DNA from: Solobacterium sp. UBA1761
GTDB lineage: Bacteria > Bacillota_I > Bacilli_A > Erysipelotrichales > Erysipelotrichaceae
DNA length: 32,010 bases
Direction: 5' to 3'
NCBI GenBank assembly: GCA_002315565.1
Contig: DCHD01000013.1
Coordinates: forward strand, 1-32,010
Shown here: in pieces, positions 1-6,467 of the stretch
Numbering within the stretch: the stretch's first letter is position 1
How the letters are laid out: every line of letters begins with the position of its first letter
The notes under the pieces: model-generated
What the model was told of the DNA's origin: nothing
Seen by the model: only the letters and a program-made list of their open reading frames with translations
The model's database searches: none
Position numbers and translations under genes: made by a program

Positions 1-24
1 GGACATTTTTGAATTGCAATCATA

Positions 25-44
25 GGGGAGGTAAAAACCTCCCC
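25..44 (+). terminator. Hairpin at the end of an upstream gene
   Basis: A 7-bp stem (GGGGAGG / CCTCCCC) with loop TAAAAA lies just before the secG promoter. It is followed only by a weak T-rich stretch (ATATTTATT). It probably ends a transcript entering from the left edge; that gene lies outside the window. Confidence 0.5.
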
Positions 45-51
45 ATATTTA

Positions 52-80
52 TTGACTAATCGTATAAAAACACCTATAAT
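52..80 (+). promoter_or_regulatory. Promoter of secG
   Basis: TTGACT (52-57), a 17-base spacer and TATAAT (75-80) form a near-consensus sigma-A promoter. Transcription should start near 87, giving a short leader that contains the secG ribosome site AGAGGTG (93-99). Confidence 0.8.
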
Positions 81-104
81 ATAAGCACGCTTAAGAGGTG
101 AAAT

Positions 105-326
105 ATGCGAATTGTACTGTTAGTTATATCTGTATTACTTATATTAATTTCTCTATTACAGAGTGGAAAATCAGAAGGACTAAGTGCTCTTACCGGTTCT
201 GGTGATCTTGGATTATTCCAGAACATCAAAGAGAGAGGTCCAGAGAAAGTAATCTCCCTGGTAACAATGATTCTGGGAATTATCTTCTTCGTCCTGGTTA
301 TCGTAATCCGTGTAATAGAAGGGTAA
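105..326 (+). CDS. secG: Preprotein translocase subunit SecG
   Basis: Small membrane subunit that associates with SecYE and helps SecA-driven export of unfolded proteins across the cytoplasmic membrane. The 73-residue product has the family layout: an N-terminal hydrophobic helix (about residues 3-18), a polar loop with QSGKSEGLSALTGSG and GLFQN, and a second hydrophobic helix (about 48-68). Length and loop sequence are typical of SecG. The ATG at 105 follows AGAGGTG at a suitable distance and a strong promoter lies upstream. smpB and ssrA follow, a common neighbourhood in Bacillota, although the rnr gene often found between secG and smpB is absent here. Confidence 0.93.
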   Translation: MRIVLLVISVLLILISLLQSGKSEGLSALTGSGDLGLFQNIKERGPEKVISLVTMILGIIFFVLVIVIRVIEG

Positions 327-345
327 TTAAAAACCCTTTTTTCTT
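319..345 (+). terminator. Terminator after secG
   Basis: Stem AAGGGT / ACCCTT (319-324 and 333-338) is followed by a T-rich tract. The secG stop codon lies at the foot of the stem. smpB begins only 9 bases after this element, so smpB either depends on readthrough or has its own poorly visible promoter. Confidence 0.6.
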
Positions 346-353
346 TCCTTACT

Positions 354-797
354 ATGAACAAAGACATTGCTGTAAACAAGAAAGCCTATCATGATTTTGA
401 AATCATTGATACATATGAGGCTGGCATGGTATTACAGGGCACAGAAATCAAATCAGTGAGACTTGGTAAAGTCCAACTGAAAGAATCCTATGTCTCTTTT
501 GTCCATGGTGAAGCATTTGTCAAAGGAATGAACATCTCTCAATACGATCATGGAAACAGATTCAACCATGAAGAGATGAGAGAAAGGAAGCTGCTCTTGA
601 ACAGAAGCGAGATAAACAAACTTCAGAATAAAGTTAAGCTTCAGGGATTGGCTGTTATACCTTTAAAGGTGTATCTCAAAAACGGCCGTGCCAAAATGGA
701 AATTGCTCTGGCAAGAGGTAAAACTCTTCATGACAAACGTGAAAGCGACAAAGTCAAAACAATGGAAATGATGGCTAAAAAAGCTATGCGAGGTTGA
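354..797 (+). CDS. smpB: SsrA-binding protein SmpB
   Basis: SmpB binds tmRNA and delivers it to stalled ribosomes for trans-translation. The 147-residue product matches the family in length and order: NKKAYHDFEI near the N-terminus, the tmRNA-binding segment with GTEIKSVRLGKVQLKESY, the central NRSEINKL region, and a basic tail containing ARGKTLHDKRES that inserts into the empty mRNA channel. The tmRNA gene follows 26 bases after the stop, as expected for its partner. The ATG at 354 fits family N-termini, but CTTTCCTTACT in front of it contains no Shine-Dalgarno motif, and a terminator-like hairpin lies just upstream. How it is translated is not obvious from sequence. Confidence 0.95.
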   Translation: MNKDIAVNKKAYHDFEIIDTYEAGMVLQGTEIKSVRLGKVQLKESYVSFVHGEAFVKGMNISQYDHGNRFNHEEMRERKLLLNRSEINKLQNKVKLQGLAVIPLKVYLKNGRAKMEIALARGKTLHDKRESDKVKTMEMMAKKAMRG

Positions 798-823
798 TTA
801 CTACATAAGTAGTTATCATATAT

Positions 824-1170
824 GGGGCTGTCATGGTTTCGACAGGTCTGTGCTGGATTCAGATTGCAGTGGAGCGGTGACCTTATCACCAAAACAAATT
901 AAACGCTAAAAATCAGTTAGCATTTGCTTAATCAGTAGCCGACATAGGCTCTAAGCTCTTCAATCAGTAAAGCCTGTAGCTGATTGTCGTAAACACAGAC
1001 TAGGTGAAGTGAGTTTAGTTCTTCTCTCACCATCCGAAAACCGAAAAGACAAATTCAATATCTGGTAGTTTAAGCCTGTGATATTGTCTTACTAAAAGTT
1101 AAACTAAACTGTAGACATCTGAATGTGGGGCCTCTCTTGGACAGGGGTTCGACTCCCCTCAGCTCCACCA
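824..1170 (+). ncRNA. ssrA: tmRNA (SsrA)
   Basis: The 347-base RNA rescues stalled ribosomes and adds a degradation tag. The 5' end GGGGCTG pairs with CAGCTCC at the 3' end, followed by discriminator A and an encoded CCA. The T arm AGGGG-TTCGACT-CCCCT is present, as is the conserved 5' stretch TCATGGTTTCGACAGG. The most likely tag frame starts with GCT at 905 and stops at TAA 929-931, reading AKNQLAFA. That start is base 82 of the RNA, close to the resume position in known tmRNAs, and follows a short GGTGA/TCACC hairpin. The tag ends in AFA instead of the usual LAA and is short. The resume codon is inferred. Confidence 0.95.
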
Positions 1171-1180
1171 TTAACAAATC

Positions 1181-1214
1181 AAGTCTTATCAGAAATGGTA
1201 AGACTTTTTGTTTT
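1181..1214 (+). terminator. Terminator of tmRNA gene
   Basis: AAGTCTTATC and GGTAAGACTT form a 10-bp stem with one G-T pair, followed by a T-rich tract. It ends the tmRNA transcript 10 bases after the CCA end. Confidence 0.8.
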
Positions 1215-1218
1215 GTTA

Positions 1219-1240
1219 ATACATATGATATCATATGTAT
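1219..1240 (+). promoter_or_regulatory. 22-bp perfect palindrome, candidate operator
   Basis: A perfect 22-bp palindrome centred at 1229/1230 is built from the half-site TATCATATG and its inverse. A third copy of TATCATATG lies at 1245-1253 and overlaps the start codon of the downstream gene. Its place in front of a protein with a probable ribbon-helix-helix domain suggests autoregulation. This is an inference. Confidence 0.5.
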
Positions 1241-1250
1241 GAGGTATCAT

Positions 1251-1703
1251 ATGAAATTTGAGCAGAACAAATATATAAGCACATACAACAAAGAGAAATA
1301 TAAAATGTACCAGTTCAGAATAAGAAGAAACAGCGACATAGTTGCTTACCTGGATAATATGGAAAACAGAAACAAGTATATTGTAGAGTTGATTGAAAAC
1401 GAAAAGAACAACAAAGTTTTAACAATATCAACAATTAAGAAGACAATAAAACCTATTCTGAACAAATATGGCATTTCTGATATTTATCTTTTTGGGTCAT
1501 ATGCGAGAGGTGAAGCAAATACAGAAAGTGATATCGATATCTATTGTGATAAAGGAGAGATAAATAATCTAATTGAACAAGGTCTAATGGAAGAAGAACT
1601 TGAGAAAGCACTAGATAAAGAAGTCGATGTTATTTTCAGTTCATCAAAGATGGACCCATTTTTCAAAGAACGGATTATGGAAGATTTGATAAAACTATGT
1701 TAG
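1251..1703 (+). CDS. MNT-type nucleotidyltransferase with ribbon-helix-helix-like N-terminus
   Basis: About 150 residues. The C-terminal part (from about residue 60) is a minimal nucleotidyltransferase domain with the signature GSYARGEANTESDIDI and a later acidic VDVIF strand, the pattern of the metal-binding catalytic residues. The first 50 residues (YISTYNKEKYKMYQFRIRRN, then KYIVELIENE) resemble Arc/MetJ-like ribbon-helix-helix antitoxin domains. MNT proteins are often antitoxins of HEPN toxins, but no HEPN gene follows; the next gene is a CPBP protease. I chose ATG 1251 because GAGG (1241-1244) lies 6 bases upstream; ATG 1239 is an in-frame alternative. A longer reading beginning at 1125 would overlap tmRNA and is not credible. 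The domain call is firm; the cellular role is unknown. Confidence 0.75.
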   Translation: MKFEQNKYISTYNKEKYKMYQFRIRRNSDIVAYLDNMENRNKYIVELIENEKNNKVLTISTIKKTIKPILNKYGISDIYLFGSYARGEANTESDIDIYCDKGEINNLIEQGLMEEELEKALDKEVDVIFSSSKMDPFFKERIMEDLIKLC

Positions 1704-1730
1704 AAGAAACGGACGAAGGAAAAGTAATAT

Positions 1731-2417
1731 ATGATGAAAAAAGAAAAAAATATTGAACATGATCTGAAGGTCATGGAGACAGTAGAAAAGAATCTTGATG
1801 CACAGAAACATGATGCTGTATATTGCTTAATAGTCATCATGTGTTTAAGCAACATCTGGGTTATTATTGTGGCGTTGTGGGATTATCTTGGACGTCCTTT
1901 TAAACCTAATGTACTGACTCTGGTGGTTGAAGTCATTTCTGTTGTAGTACTTTTTATGGTGCTCAGAAATACAAAGATAAAGCTTCTTGATTTTGGACTT
2001 AAAGTTGATAATCTCAAAGAAACACTTACTAGAGCAATCATCATATCTGCAGTCTGTGTCGGTATACTTGTTCTTGCAAAGTATATTCTTCACCCAGGAG
2101 AAAGGCTGTTCTGCTGGGAATACTTTGACCACAAGTATCTTCCTACTGCTATCTTCCAGGAATTTATCTGTCGTGGAGGTTTGCTTTCCATTCTGGTAAG
2201 AGTCAACAATTCAAAAAACGCAAAACTGGTCGGATTGATCTCATCAACTTTCCTGTTTTCAAGTCTTCATCTTTACTATGGCTTCCCGTTTATGGTTGGA
2301 GCTGCCGCACTTTCATTTTTCCTGGGACTTGTTTATCTGAAGGACAGAAATATTGTTGGTGTTTCAATAATTCACTGGTTTATCGGTACAGCTGTATTTG
2401 TATTGAATCTGTTCTGA
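1731..2417 (+). CDS. CPBP family intramembrane metalloprotease
   Basis: The 228-residue polytopic membrane protein has about seven hydrophobic segments. It shows the motifs of the CPBP (CAAX protease and bacteriocin-processing, Abi) family. Motif 1 appears as QEFICRGG, with one of the two usual glutamates replaced by Q. Motif 2 is FSSLH, and motif 3 is a histidine in IIHWFIG near the C-terminus. Members cleave prenylated or peptide substrates within the membrane, and some confer bacteriocin self-immunity. No bacteriocin gene is visible nearby, so the substrate is unknown. The start at 1731 has AAGGA about ten bases upstream; ATG 1734 is equally possible. It may be co-transcribed with the preceding nucleotidyltransferase (27-base gap). 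Confidence 0.82.
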   Translation: MMKKEKNIEHDLKVMETVEKNLDAQKHDAVYCLIVIMCLSNIWVIIVALWDYLGRPFKPNVLTLVVEVISVVVLFMVLRNTKIKLLDFGLKVDNLKETLTRAIIISAVCVGILVLAKYILHPGERLFCWEYFDHKYLPTAIFQEFICRGGLLSILVRVNNSKNAKLVGLISSTFLFSSLHLYYGFPFMVGAAALSFFLGLVYLKDRNIVGVSIIHWFIGTAVFVLNLF

Positions 2418-2488
2418 TAATCACACATAACATTTGTGTTTTTATAGGTTGCTGATATCATAGATATATATCAAACAGGGGAAATTAT

Positions 2489-3412
2489 ATGGGAATCGTT
2501 GTGATAGGAGCAGTATTTGTCGATGTTAAGGGCTATCCTTCAGGTAAGTACATACCTGGTGGAAGAAATGCCGGTAATGTTGAGATTGTTCATGGTGGTG
2601 TGTCAAGAAACGTTGTAGAAGACATCGCCAACGTTGAACTCAGACCGACTTTCTTAAGTCTTGTTGATGACAGCGGCAATGGGGCAGAAGTTATACAGAG
2701 ACTTAAAAATCACAAAGTAAATACGTCATATATCCCACAGATTAAAGATGGTATGGGTACTTGGCTGGCAATATTTGACTCAAACGGCGATGTTACGGCA
2801 TCTATTTCCAAGCGTCCTGATCTTATGCCTATCTATGACATACTGTGTGAAAAAGGTGATGAGATATTTTCTAAAGCCGACAGCATTTCCCTTGAATTTG
2901 ATATTGATACAGAAATACTGAAAAAGACAATTGAACTGGCAAAGAAATATAAAAAGAAGATACATGCGGTTATATCCAATATGTCTATTGCGATTACCCG
3001 AAGAGATCTTCTTAAAGATATAGACTGTATAGTCTGCAACAAGCAGGAAGCCGGACTTCTCTTCTCAGAAGATTACGAAGATCTGAGTATTGAAGAGATG
3101 GAAGAAGTTGTCAAAAGCAGGTCAAAACAGGCCGGCATCAATCAGATGGTTATCACTCTTGGAGAGGACGGCGCTGTCTATGCTGATGAAGAAGGTAACA
3201 GCGGATTCTGTCCTGCCTGGAAAGTTGATGTGGTTGATACAACGGGTGCCGGTGATGCTTGCTTTGCCGGAGTTGCCATCGGCTTAACCTATGGCAAGAC
3301 GCTTGGTGAAGCCTGCACAATAGGCGCAAGACTTGCGGCGAGTGTTATCTGCACAAAAGACAATGTATGTCCAAGATTCTTACCAAGTGAGTTTGGAATT
3401 GAGATAGAATAA
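2489..3412 (+). CDS. PfkB family carbohydrate kinase (pseudouridine kinase-like)
   Basis: The 307-residue ribokinase-fold enzyme should phosphorylate a sugar or nucleoside with ATP. The N-terminus (VVIGAVFVDVKG) and GGVSRNVVEDIANV form the substrate-binding half. DTTGAGDACFAGVAIG near residue 250 is the PfkB signature 2 with the catalytic aspartate and the anion hole. The N-terminal half resembles PsuK/YeiC-type kinases, which act on pseudouridine, but no PsuG glycosidase or nucleoside transporter is adjacent, so the substrate is not fixed. AGGGGA (about 2477-2482) lies ahead of the ATG. The gene for a 117-residue unknown protein begins four bases after its stop. Confidence 0.85.
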   Translation: MGIVVIGAVFVDVKGYPSGKYIPGGRNAGNVEIVHGGVSRNVVEDIANVELRPTFLSLVDDSGNGAEVIQRLKNHKVNTSYIPQIKDGMGTWLAIFDSNGDVTASISKRPDLMPIYDILCEKGDEIFSKADSISLEFDIDTEILKKTIELAKKYKKKIHAVISNMSIAITRRDLLKDIDCIVCNKQEAGLLFSEDYEDLSIEEMEEVVKSRSKQAGINQMVITLGEDGAVYADEEGNSGFCPAWKVDVVDTTGAGDACFAGVAIGLTYGKTLGEACTIGARLAASVICTKDNVCPRFLPSEFGIEIE

Positions 3413-3416
3413 AAAT

Positions 3417-3770
3417 ATGAAACAGTTAAAATTTGAAGTAAAAAGAATCAGCGATACTGATATCATCGCAACAAGCGCACCGTTATTTAACTCGGTGGAA
3501 TACAGAAGCACAAACAGATGGCTTTTCTACAATGTTGATTTAAAAAACCCTGATAACCGTGATACAACAAAACACATCTACAATGTTGATGGTACTCCTG
3601 CCTGTGAGGGTGTAGACAGCGAACTGTTTGAAACATACAAGACCATGATAGAAAACAGCGGTATTCCTACCGGAAACGATGTTTATCATTATGTAAACGG
3701 CAACTGGGTAAAGTGCGAAACATACTGTGGAAGCACAGGTATTGACCATCATACTCATCAGGGATTCTAA
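3417..3770 (+). CDS. Unknown small protein, paralogue of the 21392-21733 product
   Basis: I do not recognise this 117-residue protein. It shares a pattern with the product at 21392-21733. The N-terminus is MK(Q/E)LK(F/L)E followed by IS(D/E)xDII(A/T)TS. The C-terminus has an aromatic HY, two residues, GN(W/F), two residues, a cysteine and then HHT. The middle is dissimilar and polar. No signal peptide or membrane helix is visible. TAGAAT (3405-3410) lies exactly six bases before the ATG, so it may have a leaderless transcript as well as being read from the kinase gene upstream. It ends at a clear terminator. The cysteines and histidines near the C-terminus could bind metal, but that is speculation. 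Confidence 0.7.
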   Translation: MKQLKFEVKRISDTDIIATSAPLFNSVEYRSTNRWLFYNVDLKNPDNRDTTKHIYNVDGTPACEGVDSELFETYKTMIENSGIPTGNDVYHYVNGNWVKCETYCGSTGIDHHTHQGF

Positions 3771-3774
3771 TCAT

Positions 3775-3806
3775 AAGTTCTGCTGTACAAGGCAGGACTT
3801 TTTTGT
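3775..3806 (+). terminator. Terminator
   Basis: AAGTTCTGC and GCAGGACTT form a 9-bp stem (one G-T pair) with loop TGTACAAG, followed by TTTTTTG. It ends the kinase/small-protein transcript. Confidence 0.85.
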
Positions 3807-3811
3807 TTGTT

Positions 3812-3937
3812 CTGCGCAATTCAGTAATCGGCATAAAGATTATGCCTCTTACTCTTTACACTCATCATGGGCTGGTTGATGGAATTCATGCAGCACAGTT
3901 CTTCAGGTATTTTGAAGAAGAAGTAAATAAGCTATAA
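3812..3937 (+). pseudogene. C-terminal remnant of a CatA-like (chloramphenicol acetyltransferase family) gene
   Basis: An open stretch without a usable start or ribosome site encodes MPLTLYTHHGLVDGIHAAQF from 3842 and ends at TAA 3935-3937. HHGLVDGIHA matches the catalytic HHxxxDGxH block near the C-terminus of chloramphenicol acetyltransferases and CatA-like acetyltransferases, including the preceding MPL strand and the following helix. The catalytic first histidine and the DG pair are present, but the N-terminal 160 or more residues are missing; a terminator and the end of another gene lie where they should be. The similarity is recognised by motif only, not by alignment. Confidence 0.55.
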
Positions 3938-3962
3938 TAAAAGTAATTAGGAGGTTCGAATT

Positions 3963-3998
3963 ATGAAAAAGAACACTTCTAACTTGCTTACGTTCTAA
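3963..3998 (+). CDS. Candidate 11-codon leader peptide
   Basis: ATG at 3963 opens an 11-residue ORF (MKKNTSNLLTF). A strong ribosome site, AGGAGG, sits at about 3949-3954. Its stop codon lies in the loop of a hairpin at 3990-4005 that is followed by five T residues. A second terminator and the SIS-domain gene come next. The layout resembles a translated leader controlling an attenuator, but it could also be the residue of a decayed gene. Confidence 0.35.
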   Translation: MKKNTSNLLTF

Positions 3999-4009
3999 GG
4001 AACGTTTTT
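3990..4009 (+). terminator. Terminator-like hairpin overlapping the leader ORF stop codon
   Basis: ACGTTC / GAACGT (3990-3995 and 4000-4005) with loop TAAG is followed by a T run to 4009. A ribosome ending at the TAA in the loop would block this stem. It is short, so it may be a weak or conditional terminator. Confidence 0.4.
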
Positions 4010-4014
4010 ATATC

Positions 4015-4041
4015 GGACTTCACTGAAGTCCTTTTTCTTTC
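4015..4041 (+). terminator. Terminator upstream of the SIS-domain gene
   Basis: GGACTTC / GAAGTCC with a three-base loop, then TTTTTCTTTCT. The possible -35 box TTCACT (4019-4024) of the next promoter lies inside this stem, with TATAAT at 4042-4047. Confidence 0.7.
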
Positions 4042-4070
4042 TATAATAATAATGTTCAGGAGGAATATAT

Positions 4071-4799
4071 ATGAAAACAGAATTTGAATATATGAATAAT
4101 ATCTCAGAAGTACTGGAAAAGGCTTACGAGGTAAATAAAGAAAATATCAAGGCAATAGCAGAAAAGTTTGCTGAATGCATCATGAAAGATAATCTGATTC
4201 ACATCTTCGGTACAGGACATTCTTCCCTGTTATCAACTGAAATGTACTCAAGAGCAGGTGGTCTTGCCAACATCAATCCGATTCTGGATCCTAATGCCAT
4301 GATGGAATTCGGTGGCGAAAGAAGCTGCATGATGGAAAGAACATCAGGTATCTCTGATGTGCTGTATGAACTCTATGGAATCAAGAAAGAAGATATCGTT
4401 GTAGTTATCTCTAACTCAGGAAGAAACGCTATGCCTATTGAAATGGCAATGCGTGCCAAAAAAGAAGGCAATTTTGTTGTAGTACTGACTTCTTATGAGA
4501 TTTCCAAGAAGGCTGAATCAAGACATTCAAGCGGCAAGAAGCTCTATGAGTTTGCTGATATCGTTCTTGATAACTGTGCTGAATATGGTGATGCCTGCAT
4601 GAATATTGATGGTATCGTTACCGGAGCAGTATCAACAATGACCGGAACCTTCATCCTTCATACCATTGAAACTGAAGCTACTAAGATCATGGTAAACAAG
4701 GGATTCAGACCATATGTATTCCAGTCTCAGAACATCGCAACCTACGATAACACCAAGATTGGCGAACTCTACAAGAACAGAATCAGACATTTATATTAA
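4071..4799 (+). CDS. SIS-domain protein (UPF0309-type, putative phosphosugar binding)
   Basis: The 242-residue cytoplasmic protein has one SIS (sugar isomerase) domain. Visible features are the first strand and loop IHIFGTGHSS, the segment VVVISNSGRNAMPIEMAMRA that forms the phosphosugar-binding serine loop, and VVVLTSYE in the next strand. The long N-terminal helix and the conserved FGGERSCMMER stretch fit the UPF0309 group, whose substrate is not established. It could be an isomerase or a sensor of an amino-sugar phosphate. A strong AGGAGG lies nine bases before the ATG and TATAAT at 4042-4047. It appears to be a single-gene unit between two terminators. Confidence 0.85.
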   Translation: MKTEFEYMNNISEVLEKAYEVNKENIKAIAEKFAECIMKDNLIHIFGTGHSSLLSTEMYSRAGGLANINPILDPNAMMEFGGERSCMMERTSGISDVLYELYGIKKEDIVVVISNSGRNAMPIEMAMRAKKEGNFVVVLTSYEISKKAESRHSSGKKLYEFADIVLDNCAEYGDACMNIDGIVTGAVSTMTGTFILHTIETEATKIMVNKGFRPYVFQSQNIATYDNTKIGELYKNRIRHLY

Positions 4800-4806
4800 T
4801 GATAAG

Positions 4807-4828
4807 AAGCAGGGCAACCTGCTTTTTT
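4807..4828 (+). terminator. Terminator of SIS-domain gene
   Basis: AAGCAGG / CCTGCTT with loop GCAA followed by a T run. Confidence 0.88.
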
Positions 4829-4873
4829 GATATGCTGTCAACATTATAAAAGAATTATATAATCGTAAATTGT

Positions 4874-4902
4874 TTGTAAATACAAGAATTTCCGAATATA
4901 AT
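4874..4902 (+). promoter_or_regulatory. Promoter for leaderless DUF4143 ATPase mRNA
   Basis: TTGTAA (4874-4879), a 17-base spacer and TATAAT (4897-4902). The ATG follows after exactly six bases (TTAGTT), so transcription should begin at or within a base or two of the start codon. No Shine-Dalgarno site is present. Confidence 0.75.
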
Positions 4903-4908
4903 TTAGTT

Positions 4909-6168
4909 ATGATAAAACGTGATTATTATTTAAATGAACTGATTAAGTCAATGGGCATTAATAAGATTAAGATTATTACCGGTATCAGAAGATGCGGCAA
5001 GTCTTATCTTCTTTTTAACATTTTCAAAAGTTATCTATTAAATAATAAATATAAAGAAGATCAGTTCATTACTATCGAATTGGATAAAAAAGAATATGCA
5101 GAATTAAAAGACCCGGACAAGCTGATTGACTATATTGATTCAAGGCTTGATAAAAAAAGAAAAATGTTTCTTTTTATTGATGAAGTTCAATTGATAAATG
5201 GAGTAAAAAATAACCCGGGACTTCTTTATTCAATACTTAGAAATTACAGCAACGTAGAAAATCTCAATGTTTATGTTACAGGAAGCAACTCCAAGTTCCT
5301 TTCCAAAGATATCGAAACCGTGTTCAGAGGAAGAGGACACGTTGTTCGCATACATCCTTTATCATATAAGGAATATTATGATAATTTAAAAGATAAAAAG
5401 AACGCTCTGAAAAATTATGCAACTTATGGCGGAATGCCAGGAATATATGAATTTAAAGATAGAAGTGATCAGATAAATGAATTAAACAACTATTTTCAGA
5501 ACGTTTATATTAACGACATAATTGATCGCTATCATATAGAAAATCCACATTATCTCGATTTAATTATTTATGAGCTGGCATCTTCAATAGGTTCTCTTGC
5601 TTCACCAACTTCAATCTATAAATCGCTTGTTTCAAACGGATATAAAGATATATCTCTTGATACTGTAGCAAACTACTTTATATATTTAGAGGAATCGTTT
5701 CTGTTTTCAAAGTGTGTTCAATTCAATATCAAGGGTAAAGAATATTTCAGAACTAAATTTAAATTCTATATGGAAGACATGGGTCTAAGGAATTCAAAAC
5801 TGGGATTCCGTCAACTTGAACCAACACATATATACGAAAATATCGTGTATTCAGAACTGATAAGAAGAGGATATCTGGTTGATGTTGGTGTTGTGCCAAA
5901 ATATGAAAAAAATAAAGAAAACAAAACAATCCTGAAAAAATACGAGGTTGATTTTATTGCTTCAAAAGATCCGCTGAAGATATATGTTCAATATGCCTAT
6001 CACATTGAAGATGATGATAAGTATATACAGGAAACAAAATCATTCAAAAATATTGATGATGGTTTTCAGAAAATTATCATCACCAATGATGAGGTACTTT
6101 CGAGATATACAAAAGATGGTTACACAATAATAAACATTGAAGATTTTTTACTCAATGAACAGTTCTGA
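4909..6168 (+). CDS. AAA-type ATPase with C-terminal DUF4143
   Basis: The protein has 419 residues from the chosen start. The N-terminal P-loop domain carries Walker A GIRRCGKS (residues 25-32), Walker B MFLFIDEVQL and a sensor-like VYVTGSNSK strand. The C-terminal DUF4143 region ends with EVDFIAS and IYVQYAY, which look like the acidic and lysine-less remnants of a PD-(D/E)XK-type fold. Such proteins are widespread accessory ATPases in anaerobes and have no settled function. I chose ATG 4909 over an in-frame TTG at 4870, because MIKRDYYLNELI is the usual family N-terminus and the promoter places the RNA start at 4909. It stands alone between terminators. Confidence 0.88.
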   Translation: MIKRDYYLNELIKSMGINKIKIITGIRRCGKSYLLFNIFKSYLLNNKYKEDQFITIELDKKEYAELKDPDKLIDYIDSRLDKKRKMFLFIDEVQLINGVKNNPGLLYSILRNYSNVENLNVYVTGSNSKFLSKDIETVFRGRGHVVRIHPLSYKEYYDNLKDKKNALKNYATYGGMPGIYEFKDRSDQINELNNYFQNVYINDIIDRYHIENPHYLDLIIYELASSIGSLASPTSIYKSLVSNGYKDISLDTVANYFIYLEESFLFSKCVQFNIKGKEYFRTKFKFYMEDMGLRNSKLGFRQLEPTHIYENIVYSELIRRGYLVDVGVVPKYEKNKENKTILKKYEVDFIASKDPLKIYVQYAYHIEDDDKYIQETKSFKNIDDGFQKIIITNDEVLSRYTKDGYTIINIEDFLLNEQF

Positions 6169-6249
6169 AATGAACGGTATGTAAAATGGGGATCAAGTCC
6201 TATGGCAGCGACATGATTCAGGGACTTAAAAAGTGCATGTTCAAAACAA

Positions 6250-6272
6250 AAGCCGTTATTTCTAACGGCTTA
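6250..6272 (-). terminator. Terminator of the tRNA-Leu transcript (possibly bidirectional)
   Basis: AAGCCGTT / AACGGCTT form an 8-bp stem. Read on the minus strand it is followed by TTTGTTTTGA, which suits termination of the tRNA transcript. On the plus strand it is followed by ATTTGTTT and could also end the ATPase transcript. Confidence 0.7.
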
Positions 6273-6281
6273 TTTGTTTAA

Positions 6282-6365
6282 TGGTGCACCAGACAGGACT
6301 TGAACCTGCACGGTCATCCCACATGAACCTGAATCATGCGCGTCTGCCAATTCCGCCACTGGTGC
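6282..6365 (-). tRNA. tRNA-Leu (anticodon CAG)
   Basis: The minus-strand RNA of 84 bases starts GCACCAG, which pairs with CTGGTGC, followed by discriminator A and encoded CCA. The anticodon stem CATGA/TCATG holds the loop TTCAGGT with anticodon CAG, reading CUG. A variable arm longer than that of class I tRNAs and the T arm GCAGG-TTCAAGT-CCTGT are visible. It lies nine bases downstream of the other tRNA-Leu and is probably co-transcribed with it. Confidence 0.93.
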
Positions 6366-6374
6366 AATAAGTTA

Positions 6375-6459
6375 TGGTGCGTCGAATGGGACTTGAACCC
6401 ATACGGAGAATTCCACACGCCCCTCAAACGTGCGCGTATACCAATTCCGCCACCGACGC
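6375..6459 (-). tRNA. tRNA-Leu (anticodon GAG)
   Basis: The minus-strand RNA of 85 bases starts GCGTCGG, which pairs with TCGACGC, followed by A and encoded CCA. The anticodon stem CACGT/GCGTG encloses TTGAGGG, giving anticodon GAG, which reads CUC and CUU. The long variable arm is as expected for leucine. It is the first gene of the two-tRNA unit. Confidence 0.93.
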
Positions 6460-6467
6460 ATACAACT

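Noticed and set aside
1125..1250. Upstream extension of the nucleotidyltransferase reading frame
   Set aside because: It lies within the tmRNA 3' end and its terminator. The start at 1251 (or 1239) has GAGG or context support.
1125..2417. A complete HEPN-MNT toxin-antitoxin pair
   Set aside because: The gene after the MNT protein is a CPBP membrane protease with its own motifs; no RxxxxH HEPN protein is present.
6186..6281. A 31-codon ORF (starting MGIKSYGSDMIQGLKK) after the ATPase gene
   Set aside because: It has no ribosome site, runs through a terminator hairpin and ends at the tRNA 3' end. It resembles no family I know, so it is not supported as a gene.
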